Source: Flavimobilis sp052324925
GTDB taxonomy: Bacteria; Actinomycetota; Actinomycetes; Actinomycetales; Cellulomonadaceae
Strand: one strand, 5' to 3'
NCBI GenBank assembly: GCA_052324925.1
Contig: JBQPRE010000006.1
DNA length: 64,000 nt
The translations under genes and the position numbers were made by a program. The notes below the pieces were generated by a model. The model saw only the letters and a program-made list of their open reading frames with translations. It had not been told where the DNA came from and made no database searches. Below, in pieces: positions 1 to 7,974 of this stretch. Numbering within the stretch: the stretch's first letter is position 1; each line of letters begins with the position of its first letter.

Positions 1-225
1 CCGTGTTGCAGTCGTGACGTACGCGTACGGCAATGTTGCAGCGCTATCCCGCCTCTGCCCCTCAGGCGAGCGGCATCGACCGCCTGTTTCCGCGGGCTGC
101 ACACGTTCCGAGCCTCCGCCGCACGTGCAGGCCACACTGGCCCGGCACGCTCACTCGGCGACGAATCCCGTCACGTCCATCCTGCAAGAAGATTCAGACG
201 GCGCCGCGTCGACGCACCGGCAGCA

Positions 226-1482
226 CTAGAGCTCGAGCTCGAAGAACAGGGCGGTCGACGAGCCGCTGTACTCGCCGAACGGGTAGACGGGCCGGAAGCC
301 CATCGAGCGGTAGAGGGTCACGGCGGCCGGCTGCCGCACCCCGGTGACGAGCACGAGCCTGTGTGCGCCGAGTCCGCGGGCAACGCTGACGAGATCGTTG
401 ACGACCGCCCGCGCGACGCCCCAACGTCTGGCCTCGGGGGTGACGTAGACCTTGACGATCTCGAGCGTGCCTGGGCCGGGCTCGGTCGTGGCGGCGTCGG
501 GGACGAGCACGTCGGGGACGATGATGTCACGCCCGTTCGCGTCGGGACCGGCCGGGTGCAGCGCGGCGTCGTCGATCTCAGCCCCGAGCGGAGCCGTACC
601 GTGCCGCGCGGCGTCGGGTGAGGCAACAGTCGCGAGGAACCCGCATCCGACGACGTCGCCCGCGCGTCGCGCGAGCGCACCTGCGACGACGCGCTCCCCG
701 AGTGCAACGTCAACCGTGTCGAAGCCGCCTGCCGCCGTGACGGCCTCGGCGAGCTGCGGGTACAAGGGCGCAACCTCGTCGGATTGGAACCGCACGCGCA
801 GCGCGCGGCCCTCGGGATCGTTCCAGGCGGCGGGGGTGACGACGACGGGCACGGGCAGGTCCTTGCCGAAGCAGCGGGAGTCGGGCTCCCCCCAGTACTC
901 GCCGTACTGCTCGATCGGCAGGTAGCCCTCGCCAAGGTAGAGGCCGATCGACTCGGGCTGCTGCGTCCCAGTCTCGAGAACCACCCGCCTCGCGCCGCGC
1001 GCGGTCGCTCGTGCCTCGAGAGCGCGCAGCACGATGCGCGAGAGGCCGCGGCCGCGGTGGGCGGGGGCGATGTAAAGCCGCTTGAGCTCAAGCGTTCCGT
1101 CCGCGTGGACGATCCCCGACGGGTCCTCGTCCCCGGAGATGTCGCGCAGCGCTCCGAAGCCGACCGCAACGCCGTCAACACTCACCGTGACGGCAGCGAC
1201 GACGGTTGCGGGGTCGACGCCGTGCGCGACCGGGTCCGTCGGCCCGACCGGTGCGGCGCCGGCCGTGGGTGCGCCGCCTGCCGTGGGTGCGTCGTCGTCG
1301 GGGCGAAGCTCCCACCCGTCGGCCGGTTGAACGTCGTCGTGACCGCCATACCGGACGGCGATCTCCGCTTGTTGCGCGTGGCGAAGGCGGGCCCCGTCGG
1401 GGTCGTCCCAGGTGACGTCGGCGACGGTGAGATCTGCCGGGAGCACCCCGGCGGCCGAGGCCCCGGGGCGCTCAGGCGTCAT
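226..1482 (-). CDS. Tandem-domain GNAT N-acetyltransferase
   Basis: About 418 residues with two GNAT domains. The first has an acetyl-CoA loop around RLYIAPAHRGRGLSR and ends in GLYLGEGYLPIEQYGEYWG. The second has the parallel VYVTPEARRWGVAR and TLYRSMGFRPVYPFGEYSG. The shared GEY(W/S)G tail suggests internal duplication. The second loop is degenerate (RRWGVAR against the usual RxxGxG), so only one half may be catalytic. The ATG start at 1482 overlaps the purQ stop as ATGA, so translation is probably coupled to purine synthesis. The family acetylates amines, but the substrate cannot be read from sequence. The preceding 120 or so open codons overlap purQ in another frame and were excluded. Confidence 0.85.
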   Translation of the reverse strand: MTPERPGASAAGVLPADLTVADVTWDDPDGARLRHAQQAEIAVRYGGHDDVQPADGWELRPDDDAPTAGGAPTAGAAPVGPTDPVAHGVDPATVVAAVTVSVDGVAVGFGALRDISGDEDPSGIVHADGTLELKRLYIAPAHRGRGLSRIVLRALEARATARGARRVVLETGTQQPESIGLYLGEGYLPIEQYGEYWGEPDSRCFGKDLPVPVVVTPAAWNDPEGRALRVRFQSDEVAPLYPQLAEAVTAAGGFDTVDVALGERVVAGALARRAGDVVGCGFLATVASPDAARHGTAPLGAEIDDAALHPAGPDANGRDIIVPDVLVPDAATTEPGPGTLEIVKVYVTPEARRWGVARAVVNDLVSVARGLGAHRLVLVTGVRQPAAVTLYRSMGFRPVYPFGEYSGSSTALFFELEL

Positions 1483-2192
1483 GCGCGGACGAGGGAGCTG
1501 ATGACCGACGTGAAGAAGCGCAGTCCATCGGTGCCGGCGCGTGCGCCGCGCTCTGCGTCGGGACCGAATCCCACCTCGACCGCGTGCTCCGGGTGGGGCA
1601 TGAGGCCGACGACGTTGCCGCGCTCGTTCGTGATGCCGGCGATGCCGCGACGCGACCCGTTGGGGTTGACGTCCTCGTAGCGGAAGACGACGCGGCCCTC
1701 GCCCTCGAGCTCGTCGAGCGTGTGCTCGTCGGCGACGTACTGACCGTCCTGGTTCTTGAGGGGGATCGTGATGCGCTCGCCGGTCGCGTACTGGTTGGTC
1801 CAGGCGGTCGAGGTGTTCTCGACGGAGAGGACCTGCTCGCGGCAGACGAAGTGCAGGTGGTCGTTCTTGATCATCGAGCCCGGCAGGAGGTGCGACTCGG
1901 TGAGGAGCTGGAAGCCGTTGCAGATTCCGAGGACGGGCAGGCCGCCGTTCGCCGCGTCGACGATCTTGTCCATCATGGGCGCGAACCGCGCGATCGCGCC
2001 GGCGCGCAGGTAGTCGCCGTAGGAGAACCCGCCGGGCAGGACGACGGCGTCGACGCCCTGGAGGTCGTCGTCGGCGTGCCACAGCGCGACGGCCTCGGCG
2101 CCCGCGAGGCGCACGGCACGTGCGGCGTCACGGTCGTCGAGCGTGCCGGGGAAGGTGACGACGCCGATGCGGGCGCCGGTCGCGGCGGCCAT
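1479..2192 (-). CDS. purQ: FGAM synthase, glutaminase subunit PurQ
   Basis: A 237-residue class I glutamine amidotransferase. It supplies ammonia for the fourth step of purine synthesis, conversion of FGAR to FGAM, in a complex with PurS and PurL. The nucleophile Cys91 lies in VLGICNGFQ and the catalytic His in LMPHPEHAV. The oxyanion region LPGGFSYGDYLR is also typical. Length matches the family. The ATG at 2192 overlaps the purS stop by one base (TGATG), and the end overlaps the acetyltransferase start. PurL is not in the window, so the complex must be completed from elsewhere. Confidence 0.96.
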   Translation of the reverse strand: MAAATGARIGVVTFPGTLDDRDAARAVRLAGAEAVALWHADDDLQGVDAVVLPGGFSYGDYLRAGAIARFAPMMDKIVDAANGGLPVLGICNGFQLLTESHLLPGSMIKNDHLHFVCREQVLSVENTSTAWTNQYATGERITIPLKNQDGQYVADEHTLDELEGEGRVVFRYEDVNPNGSRRGIAGITNERGNVVGLMPHPEHAVEVGFGPDAERGARAGTDGLRFFTSVISSLVRA

Positions 2193-2440
2193 CAGCTCGC
2201 GTCCGCGACGCGGACGACGTCCTCGATGACGGGGTTCGAGAGCAGCGTCTCCGCCGCCTGCTGCGCGGCAGCGAGGACCTCGGGGGTGACGGGACCCTCG
2301 ACCTCGAGCTCGAAGCGCTTGCCCTGGCGGACGCTCGTGAACTGGGTGAAGCCGAGGCGGGGCAGCGCCCCGACGACGGCCTTGCCCTGCGGGTCGAGGA
2401 TCTCGGGCTTGGGCATGACATCGACGACAACGCGTCCCAC
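2192..2440 (-). CDS. purS: FGAM synthase subunit PurS
   Basis: An 82-residue protein typical of PurS, beginning with GRVVVDVMPKPEILDPQG after the start codon. PurS is the small dimeric scaffold that joins PurQ and PurL in the small-PurL type of FGAM synthase. The GTG start at 2440 was chosen because it gives the family N-terminus and has an AGGAG ribosome site a few bases upstream; codons further upstream do not resemble PurS. It is first in a purS-purQ-acetyltransferase operon. A TAGGCT hexamer on the same strand near 2507 could be its -10 box. Confidence 0.94.
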   Translation of the reverse strand: MGRVVVDVMPKPEILDPQGKAVVGALPRLGFTQFTSVRQGKRFELEVEGPVTPEVLAAAQQAAETLLSNPVIEDVVRVADAS

Positions 2441-2699
2441 GGGGTGCTCCTGAGGATCTCGCGGACTCGAGGTCCGACAGTCGTGAGGGTTTCGCGGCCA
2501 GCCTACCGCCCGTGCGGGAGGCGCCGTCGTGCCACCCACACGTTGGACACCGCCTCCCCGAGACAGTGGTCAGCTCGGAGGTACGCAGCAGCGCGAGGAC
2601 GGCGGTGACGAGCCCGCCGAGCACGCCGAGCAGAAGGGGCAGGCGCCGAAGACGACTTTGGAAGCAACCCCCACACACTCGCTCCTGGAGACGGTCGGA

Positions 2700-3551
2700 T
2701 CAGCCAGCCGCGCGGCGCCGCCCCAGCGGCACGACGAGCGGCGTGCCCGTCACCGGATCCGGCACGACGCGGCTGCGCAGCCCGAACACCTCCTCGACGA
2801 TCGCCTCCGTCACGACGTCGGCCGGCACGCCCTCCGCGACGATCCGCCCGTCCTTCATCGCGACCAGATGGTGCGCGTAGCGCGCCGCGAGGTTGAGGTC
2901 GTGCAGCACCATGACGACCGTCCGGCCCAGGTCACGGTTGAGGTCCGCCAGAAGGTCGAGCACGTCGACCTGGTGGGCGACGTCGAGGAACGTCGTCGGC
3001 TCGTCGAGCAGCAGCAGCGGGGTGCGCTGCGCGAGCGTCATCGCGATCCACACGCGCTGCCGCTGTCCGCCCGAGAGCTCGTCGACCGACCGCCCTGCGA
3101 GGTCGAGCACGCCCGTGAGGGTGAGCGCCTCGGCGACGGCCGCGTCGTCGTCGGGGGTCCACCGGCGCAGCCAGCCCTGGTGCGGGTAACGCCCCCGCCC
3201 GACGAGGTCCGCGACCGTGATGCCCTCGGGCGCGAGCGGCGTCTGCGGCAACAGGCCGAGCACGCGTGCGACGTCCTTCGTCGGGCGGCTCGCGATGTCG
3301 GCACCGTCGAGCAGCACCGCGCCGGAGCGCGGTGCGAGCAGGCGTGCGAGCCCGCGCAGCAGCGTCGACTTGCCGCACGCGTTGGCTCCGACGATGACGG
3401 TCACGCGGCCTGGCGGGATCGTCACGGTGAGGTCGTCGACGACGAGCCGCTCGCCGTAGCCGAGGCTGAGCCCCGCAGCCGCGAGGGTATGTCCAGCCGC
3501 TTCGGCTACCCCGTGGGCGCCGCAGCCAGCCGACCCGTGATCGTCGTCCAC
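2700..3551 (-). CDS. Iron-siderophore ABC transporter, ATP-binding protein
   Basis: A 283-residue FecE/FhuC-type ATPase that powers uptake of ferric siderophore. Walker A is GANACGKS (about residues 55-62), the signature is LSGGQ (159-163), Walker B is LLLLDEP (179-185), and the H-loop is in VMVLHDLN. The GTG start at 3551 directly follows the TAA stop of the upstream permease. It is the last gene of a five-gene operon: flavin reductase, lipoprotein, two permeases, ATPase. It is probably controlled by iron through the DtxR-type box at 7920-7938. Confidence 0.93.
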   Translation of the reverse strand: MDDDHGSAGCGAHGVAEAAGHTLAAAGLSLGYGERLVVDDLTVTIPPGRVTVIVGANACGKSTLLRGLARLLAPRSGAVLLDGADIASRPTKDVARVLGLLPQTPLAPEGITVADLVGRGRYPHQGWLRRWTPDDDAAVAEALTLTGVLDLAGRSVDELSGGQRQRVWIAMTLAQRTPLLLLDEPTTFLDVAHQVDVLDLLADLNRDLGRTVVMVLHDLNLAARYAHHLVAMKDGRIVAEGVPADVVTEAIVEEVFGLRSRVVPDPVTGTPLVVPLGRRRAAG

Positions 3552-4634
3552 TTATCCACCTTCCCCGGCGCGGTTGACGCGCGCCATGAGCCACAGCAAG
3601 ACGGGGGCGCCCAGCACCCCGGTGACGACACCGACCGGTAACGCGGTCGGCAGGAGCGACGTCGCGACGAAGTCCGCGGCGAGCACGAGGCAGGCACCGG
3701 TGAGGGCCGACGCACCGAGCGAGACGCCGCCGCCCGTCAGGCGCCGGGCGACCGGCCCCGAGAGGAACGCGACGAACGCGACCGGGCCCGCCGCAGCGGT
3801 CGCCATGGCCGCGAGGGCGACCGCAACGACGAGCAGCCCGGCCTTCGCAGGCTCGACGCGTGCACCAAGGCCCGCGGCAGCGTCGTCGCCGAGCTCGAGG
3901 GCGCGCAGCCCCAGCGCAGCGAGCCCGGCGAGCGGCAGCAGCACGACGAGCGCGGCCCACAGCACCGGCACGTCCGTCCACGAGGCGCGCGAGAGCGAGC
4001 CCGTGATCCACACGAGCGCGCGCGAGGCCTCGGTGACCTCAGAACGCGTGAGCGCCCACGCGGTCACGGCGTTGAGCACGGCCGCCACGCCCACGCCGAC
4101 GAGCACGAAGCGGTAGCCCGAGATGGTCCCCCGCCGCGCGAGCACGTAGATGACCACGGCGGTGACGAGGGCGCCGACGAGCGCGATCGGCGCGACCGCG
4201 ACCGCGCCGAGCCCGCCGACAGTGATGCCGAGGACCGCGGCCGCGCTCGCTCCCGCCGTGATCCCGATGACATCGGGACTTGCGAGCGGGTTGCGGACGA
4301 GCGTCTGGAAGATCGTTCCCGACGTCCCGAAGGCGGCGCCGACGCCGAGCGCGGTGAGCAGCCGAGGCAGGCGCTGCTCCATGATGATGAATGTCGCACC
4401 GGGAATCTGCTCCCCGCCGAGGATGCGCACGACGTCGACGAGCGCGACCTTGAACGACCCCATCGTGAGGGTCACGACGGTGAGGACGAGCGCGAGACCC
4501 ACGAGCGACGCACCCACGAGCACGCGGCGGCGACGCCCACGGGCGCGGACCGCACGGACCTGTGCCACGGCGGGCACGGCCGTGGCCGCGGCGGTGGAGG
4601 CACCGGGCTCAGCGACCGCGGAGCGCGCGTTCAC
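3552..4634 (-). CDS. Iron-siderophore ABC transporter permease (FecCD family)
   Basis: About 360 residues with the hydrophobic pattern of a FecCD/BtuC permease. Conserved family stretches are visible: the coupling segment RLPRLLTALGVGAAFGTSG, the loop LVRNPLASPDVIGITAG, and AGPVAFVAFLSGPVARRL. The GTG at 4634 overlaps the stop of the preceding permease (GTGA) and removes an arginine-rich shadow extension. An Ala-rich N-terminal tail of roughly 40 residues precedes the first membrane helix. It forms a heterodimeric channel with the neighbouring permease. Confidence 0.92.
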   Translation of the reverse strand: MNARSAVAEPGASTAAATAVPAVAQVRAVRARGRRRRVLVGASLVGLALVLTVVTLTMGSFKVALVDVVRILGGEQIPGATFIIMEQRLPRLLTALGVGAAFGTSGTIFQTLVRNPLASPDVIGITAGASAAAVLGITVGGLGAVAVAPIALVGALVTAVVIYVLARRGTISGYRFVLVGVGVAAVLNAVTAWALTRSEVTEASRALVWITGSLSRASWTDVPVLWAALVVLLPLAGLAALGLRALELGDDAAAGLGARVEPAKAGLLVVAVALAAMATAAAGPVAFVAFLSGPVARRLTGGGVSLGASALTGACLVLAADFVATSLLPTALPVGVVTGVLGAPVLLWLMARVNRAGEGG

Positions 4635-5680
4635 AGCTCTGCCAGCCGACGACGGCGCACGAGCACGATGAACACCGGAGCGCCGACGACCGCGGTGACG
4701 AGCCCGACCTCGAGCTGCCCGGGCGCGGCGACGACGCGTCCCACAATGTCTGACACGACGAGGAGAGCTGCACCGAGGACCGCCGAGTACGGCAGCAGCC
4801 ACCGGTGGTCGGAGCCCGTGATCGCGCGTCCCACGTGCGGTACGACGAGGCCGACGAAGGCGATCGGCCCGGCGAGCGCCGTTGCGGCTCCGCAGAGCAG
4901 AACGACGGCCGACCCGACGATGACGCGCGTGAGCCCGACGCGCTGCCCGAGGCCGCGAGCGACATCGTCACCGAGCGCGGCGATGTCGAGCATGCGGCCC
5001 GAGGCGAGCGCGAGAACCACGCCCACGGCGAGGAACGGGGCGAGCGGCGCGATCTGGCCGAGGTCACGGCCACCGACCGAGCCGACCTGCCAGAAGCGGA
5101 ACGTGTCGAGAGCGTCGGTCTGCGTGACGAGCACAGCCGTGACGAGACTCGTGAGCGCCGCCGTCACGCACGCGCCCGCAAGCGCGAGCTTGACCGGCGT
5201 GGCGCCCTCCCGCCCGGCGGACGCAACACCGTGGACGACGACGGTCGCCCCCGCCGCCCCGGCGAACGCGAACCAGACGTAGCCGCGCGGGTCGCTCACA
5301 CCCGCGACGAAGATGCCAAGGACGACGGCAGCGCTCGCGCCCGCATTGATGCCGAGGATCCCGGGGTCGCCGAGCGGGTTGCGCGTGAGGCCTTGCATGA
5401 GGGTGCCCGCCAGGCCGAGCGCAACGCCCACGATCATCGCGACGACCGTGCGCGGAAGACGCGAGCGCACGGCGGCGTGATCAAAGTTCGCGGGGTCGAA
5501 GGAGGTGAGTGCCTGCCATGCGTCAGCCGGCGCGACCTGCCGCGCACCCACGCCGACCGACACGACGACGAGAACAGCCAGGACGACGACGCCGACGAGC
5601 AACCCCGCAGCGAGCGCGGGCGCACGGCGCAGCGGCCGCACCCTGCTGGGTGCGGCCGCTGGTCGCGTCGGCGTTGTCAT
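4631..5680 (-). CDS. Iron-siderophore ABC transporter permease (FecCD family)
   Basis: A 349-residue FecCD permease. Diagnostic stretches are RLPRTVVAMIVGVALGLAG, LTRNPLGDPGILGINAG and ALAGPIAFVGLVVPHVGRA. About nine or ten hydrophobic helices are predicted by eye. The ATG at 5680 lies 10 bp after the stop of the substrate-binding lipoprotein. It should pair with the downstream permease gene, which begins before this one ends. Confidence 0.92.
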   Translation of the reverse strand: MTTPTRPAAAPSRVRPLRRAPALAAGLLVGVVVLAVLVVVSVGVGARQVAPADAWQALTSFDPANFDHAAVRSRLPRTVVAMIVGVALGLAGTLMQGLTRNPLGDPGILGINAGASAAVVLGIFVAGVSDPRGYVWFAFAGAAGATVVVHGVASAGREGATPVKLALAGACVTAALTSLVTAVLVTQTDALDTFRFWQVGSVGGRDLGQIAPLAPFLAVGVVLALASGRMLDIAALGDDVARGLGQRVGLTRVIVGSAVVLLCGAATALAGPIAFVGLVVPHVGRAITGSDHRWLLPYSAVLGAALLVVSDIVGRVVAAPGQLEVGLVTAVVGAPVFIVLVRRRRLAEL

Positions 5681-5690
5681 CGTGCGGTAC

Positions 5691-6749
5691 TCATCCGAGC
5701 TTGCTGACCGCCTCAACGAGCTTCGGGACGTACGCCTCGATCGCCCACGGGACCGAGAGCGGCGAGGGAGCCGACGTCGAGAGGTTGAACGTCGGGTCGT
5801 CGAGCGCGACGATCGAACCCCGCTGGATCGCGGGGATCTTGCCGAGCAGGGGGTCGCTCTTGACAGCCTCGAGGTGCTCCGCGTTGTCCACGTAGGCGAG
5901 GACGACGTCAGCATCGATCTGGTCGACGAGCTCGGCCGAGAGCGTGCCGAAGAAGCCCTCGGTGGTCGCCGAGAGCTCGGTGATCTTGGGGGCGTCAACC
6001 ATGCCGAGTGCCTTGAGGAACTGCACGCGCGAGTCGGTTGCGGTGTAGAAGAACACGCTCGACGGGTCGCTCGACGTGAACGACAGGTACGCAAAGCTCT
6101 TGCCCTGGATCGCGGGGCTGTCCGCGACCGCGTCGGCGATCTGCTTCTCGATCGACGCCTTGACGTCGGCTGCCTTGGCGTCGAGGCCGAGCGCCGTGCC
6201 CGTCATCGCGAGCTGGTCCTGCCACGACGTGCCCCATGCGGCATCCGGGTAGGCGACGGTCGGAGCGATCTTCGAGAGCTTCTCGTAGTCGGGCTTCTCG
6301 AAGCCGCCGTACACGCCGAGGATGAGGTCGGGGGCAGCCTTGGCGAGGCCGTCGTAGTCGAGGCCGTCGGCCTCGTCGAGGAGGGCGGGTGTCTGCGCGC
6401 CGGCGCCCTCGAGCGCGGTGCGGACCCACGGCAGGAGACCGTCGGCGTCGCCGCCGTACGTGGCAGCCGGCATCGCGACGGGGACGACGCCCAGGGCGAG
6501 CGCCGCGTCCTGGTTGGCCCAGGAGACCGTTGCGACGCGCTGCGGCTGGGCGTCGATCGTCGTCGAACCGAAGACATGCGAGACGGTCACGGGGAACGCG
6601 GCCGCGTCAGACGCGGTCGTCGGCGCGGCCGGAGCCGGCGTCGACCCAGCCGGGGTGTCCGTCGTGCAGGCAGTGAGCGCGGCTGCGGCCAGGAGGCTCG
6701 TGACTGCCGCTGCGAAGGCGCGCGGACGGCGGGTGCGTGAGGAGATCAC
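5691..6749 (-). CDS. Iron-siderophore substrate-binding lipoprotein
   Basis: A 352-residue FecB/TroA-fold binding protein. A signal peptide of about 27 residues ends in the lipobox LTAC with Cys28, so it is anchored to the outer face of the membrane. The mature domain has the helical-backbone binding protein pattern (RVATVSWANQDAALALG, then PDLILGVYGGF). A GTG start at 6749 is preferred because an AAAGG site lies about 10 bases upstream and it gives a clean signal peptide. The ligand is probably a ferric siderophore, given the flavin reductase and iron box upstream. No siderophore biosynthesis genes are visible, so it may be a xenosiderophore. Confidence 0.92.
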   Translation of the reverse strand: MISSRTRRPRAFAAAVTSLLAAAALTACTTDTPAGSTPAPAAPTTASDAAAFPVTVSHVFGSTTIDAQPQRVATVSWANQDAALALGVVPVAMPAATYGGDADGLLPWVRTALEGAGAQTPALLDEADGLDYDGLAKAAPDLILGVYGGFEKPDYEKLSKIAPTVAYPDAAWGTSWQDQLAMTGTALGLDAKAADVKASIEKQIADAVADSPAIQGKSFAYLSFTSSDPSSVFFYTATDSRVQFLKALGMVDAPKITELSATTEGFFGTLSAELVDQIDADVVLAYVDNAEHLEAVKSDPLLGKIPAIQRGSIVALDDPTFNLSTSAPSPLSVPWAIEAYVPKLVEAVSKLG

Positions 6750-6798
6750 GGCGGTGGTGCCTTTCGTCAAAGGGTGGTGCGGGAGGGCGATTCGCGTG

Positions 6799-7911
6799 TC
6801 AGCACTCCGCGCGGCCGAGGCGCCAGTAGCCCATGAAGGCCACCCAACGACGGTCGGCGCCGAGGTCCTGGACGAGGTGCCTGCGGAGGTCGCGAACGGT
6901 CGCGGCCTCCCCGGCGATCCAGGCGTAACAACCGTCGGCTGCCCCGGTGGGCTCGACGGGAGAGTCTGCCGCGCCGGCGCGGGCCTGCGTCGCGGGTGTG
7001 TCCCAGAGGACCGTCGTGTCGACGTCGACGTCCTCGACGACGTCGGGCAGGCGGGCGTGCCCCAGGCCGCACGAGCGACCCACGGTGCAGATGCCGCACC
7101 CGTCGACACGAGCCGCCATGGCGCGACGCACTGCGTCGTCGAGGCGGGCGCCGTGCGGCAGCGGGGCGCCGTCGTGCGCGGCCACGCGCGTCCCTCCCGG
7201 GAGCGTGACCTCGCCTGCAGGACCGACGACCACGTCGGCGGGCAGGCCGGGGACGCGCGGGAGCCACGTGAGGCGGACGCCCGCAGGAAGGGTGAGGTCG
7301 AGCGCGTCCTGCGGGACGGGGATCTCGATGTAGGCCTCGGCGTCGGTTCCGGGGGCGAGCGACTCGCAGATCGCGGCGATCGCCGGGGCTGCGGTCTCGT
7401 CGCCCGCGAGAACGACTCGACGCGCGCCGATGGGCGGGGCCCACTCGAGGCCGACCGCATCGCCCTGCCACCTGGCGTTGGGTCCGGAGATGACGGCGGT
7501 GGCGCCGGGGGAGAGGGCCGCGGCCCAGCGAGACGCGGGCCCTGCAGCCGGGCCGGTTCCGTGCAGGACCATGTCGATGTCGAGCTCGGTCGCGGTCCCC
7601 GCGCCCCTGATCGCGCGGACCGTGTACGTGCGCATGGGGCTGCGTTCGGAGGCGGGCGCCTCGCGCCACCGGGCGAACCAGTCGTCGCCGTCAAAGTCCT
7701 CGCGACGAGCCGGGGTGCCGTCGGGGGCGGGAAGCGCGAGCTTGAGGCGCTGATCGAGGCCTGCGCGGCCGAGATCGGCGAGGTCGTCACCGACGAAGGT
7801 CACGCGCACGAACGACGGCGACAGACGCACGACGCGCGCGACCGCGACGTCGAAGGCGCGGTACGCGGACGCCGTGCGGACACGGCGAGGGGTCGCGGTC
7901 ACGGAAGCCAT
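6799..7911 (-). CDS. Siderophore-interacting flavin reductase with cysteine-bearing insertion
   Basis: A 370-residue ViuB/SIP-type protein. It is expected to bind FAD and use NAD(P)H to reduce ferric siderophore so that iron is released in the cytoplasm. The FAD motif RTYTVR is at 94-99, and the family C-terminal segment YAWIAGEAATVRDLRRHL is followed by AFMGYWRLG. The protein is about 90 residues longer than ordinary SIPs. The excess lies between roughly 221 and 325 and carries Cys272, Cys275, Cys281 and His285. It is first in the iron operon, and its ATG at 7911 has no clear ribosome site. Confidence 0.9.
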   Translation of the reverse strand: MASVTATPRRVRTASAYRAFDVAVARVVRLSPSFVRVTFVGDDLADLGRAGLDQRLKLALPAPDGTPARREDFDGDDWFARWREAPASERSPMRTYTVRAIRGAGTATELDIDMVLHGTGPAAGPASRWAAALSPGATAVISGPNARWQGDAVGLEWAPPIGARRVVLAGDETAAPAIAAICESLAPGTDAEAYIEIPVPQDALDLTLPAGVRLTWLPRVPGLPADVVVGPAGEVTLPGGTRVAAHDGAPLPHGARLDDAVRRAMAARVDGCGICTVGRSCGLGHARLPDVVEDVDVDTTVLWDTPATQARAGAADSPVEPTGAADGCYAWIAGEAATVRDLRRHLVQDLGADRRWVAFMGYWRLGRAEC

Positions 7912-7917
7912 GCCTCA

Positions 7918-7938
7918 AGTATGGCATGCCTTACCTAA
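7918..7938 (-). promoter_or_regulatory. DtxR/IdeR-type iron box over a leaderless promoter
   Basis: Read on the minus strand, positions 7938-7920 give TTAGGTAAGGCATGCCATA, matching about 13 of 19 positions of the DtxR/IdeR operator TTAGGTTAGGCTAACCTAA. The hexamer CATACT (7923-7918) overlaps the box and lies six bases before the ATG at 7911, the spacing of a leaderless promoter. Iron-loaded repressor bound here would cover the -10 region of the siderophore uptake operon. Confidence 0.72.
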
Positions 7939-7974
7939 GCGCCGCGCTGTGACCTGCGCCATATCGCGGTGCCG

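Noticed and set aside
1..225. Short frames at the left edge
   Set aside because: None has a family motif, ribosome site or coding-like composition. The 71- and 104-residue frames look random.
2441..2678. Short minus-strand frame with a hydrophobic stretch upstream of purS
   Set aside because: The hydrophobic segment is brief, the frame merges into the purS region in another phase, and no ribosome site is seen. Not supportable as a gene.
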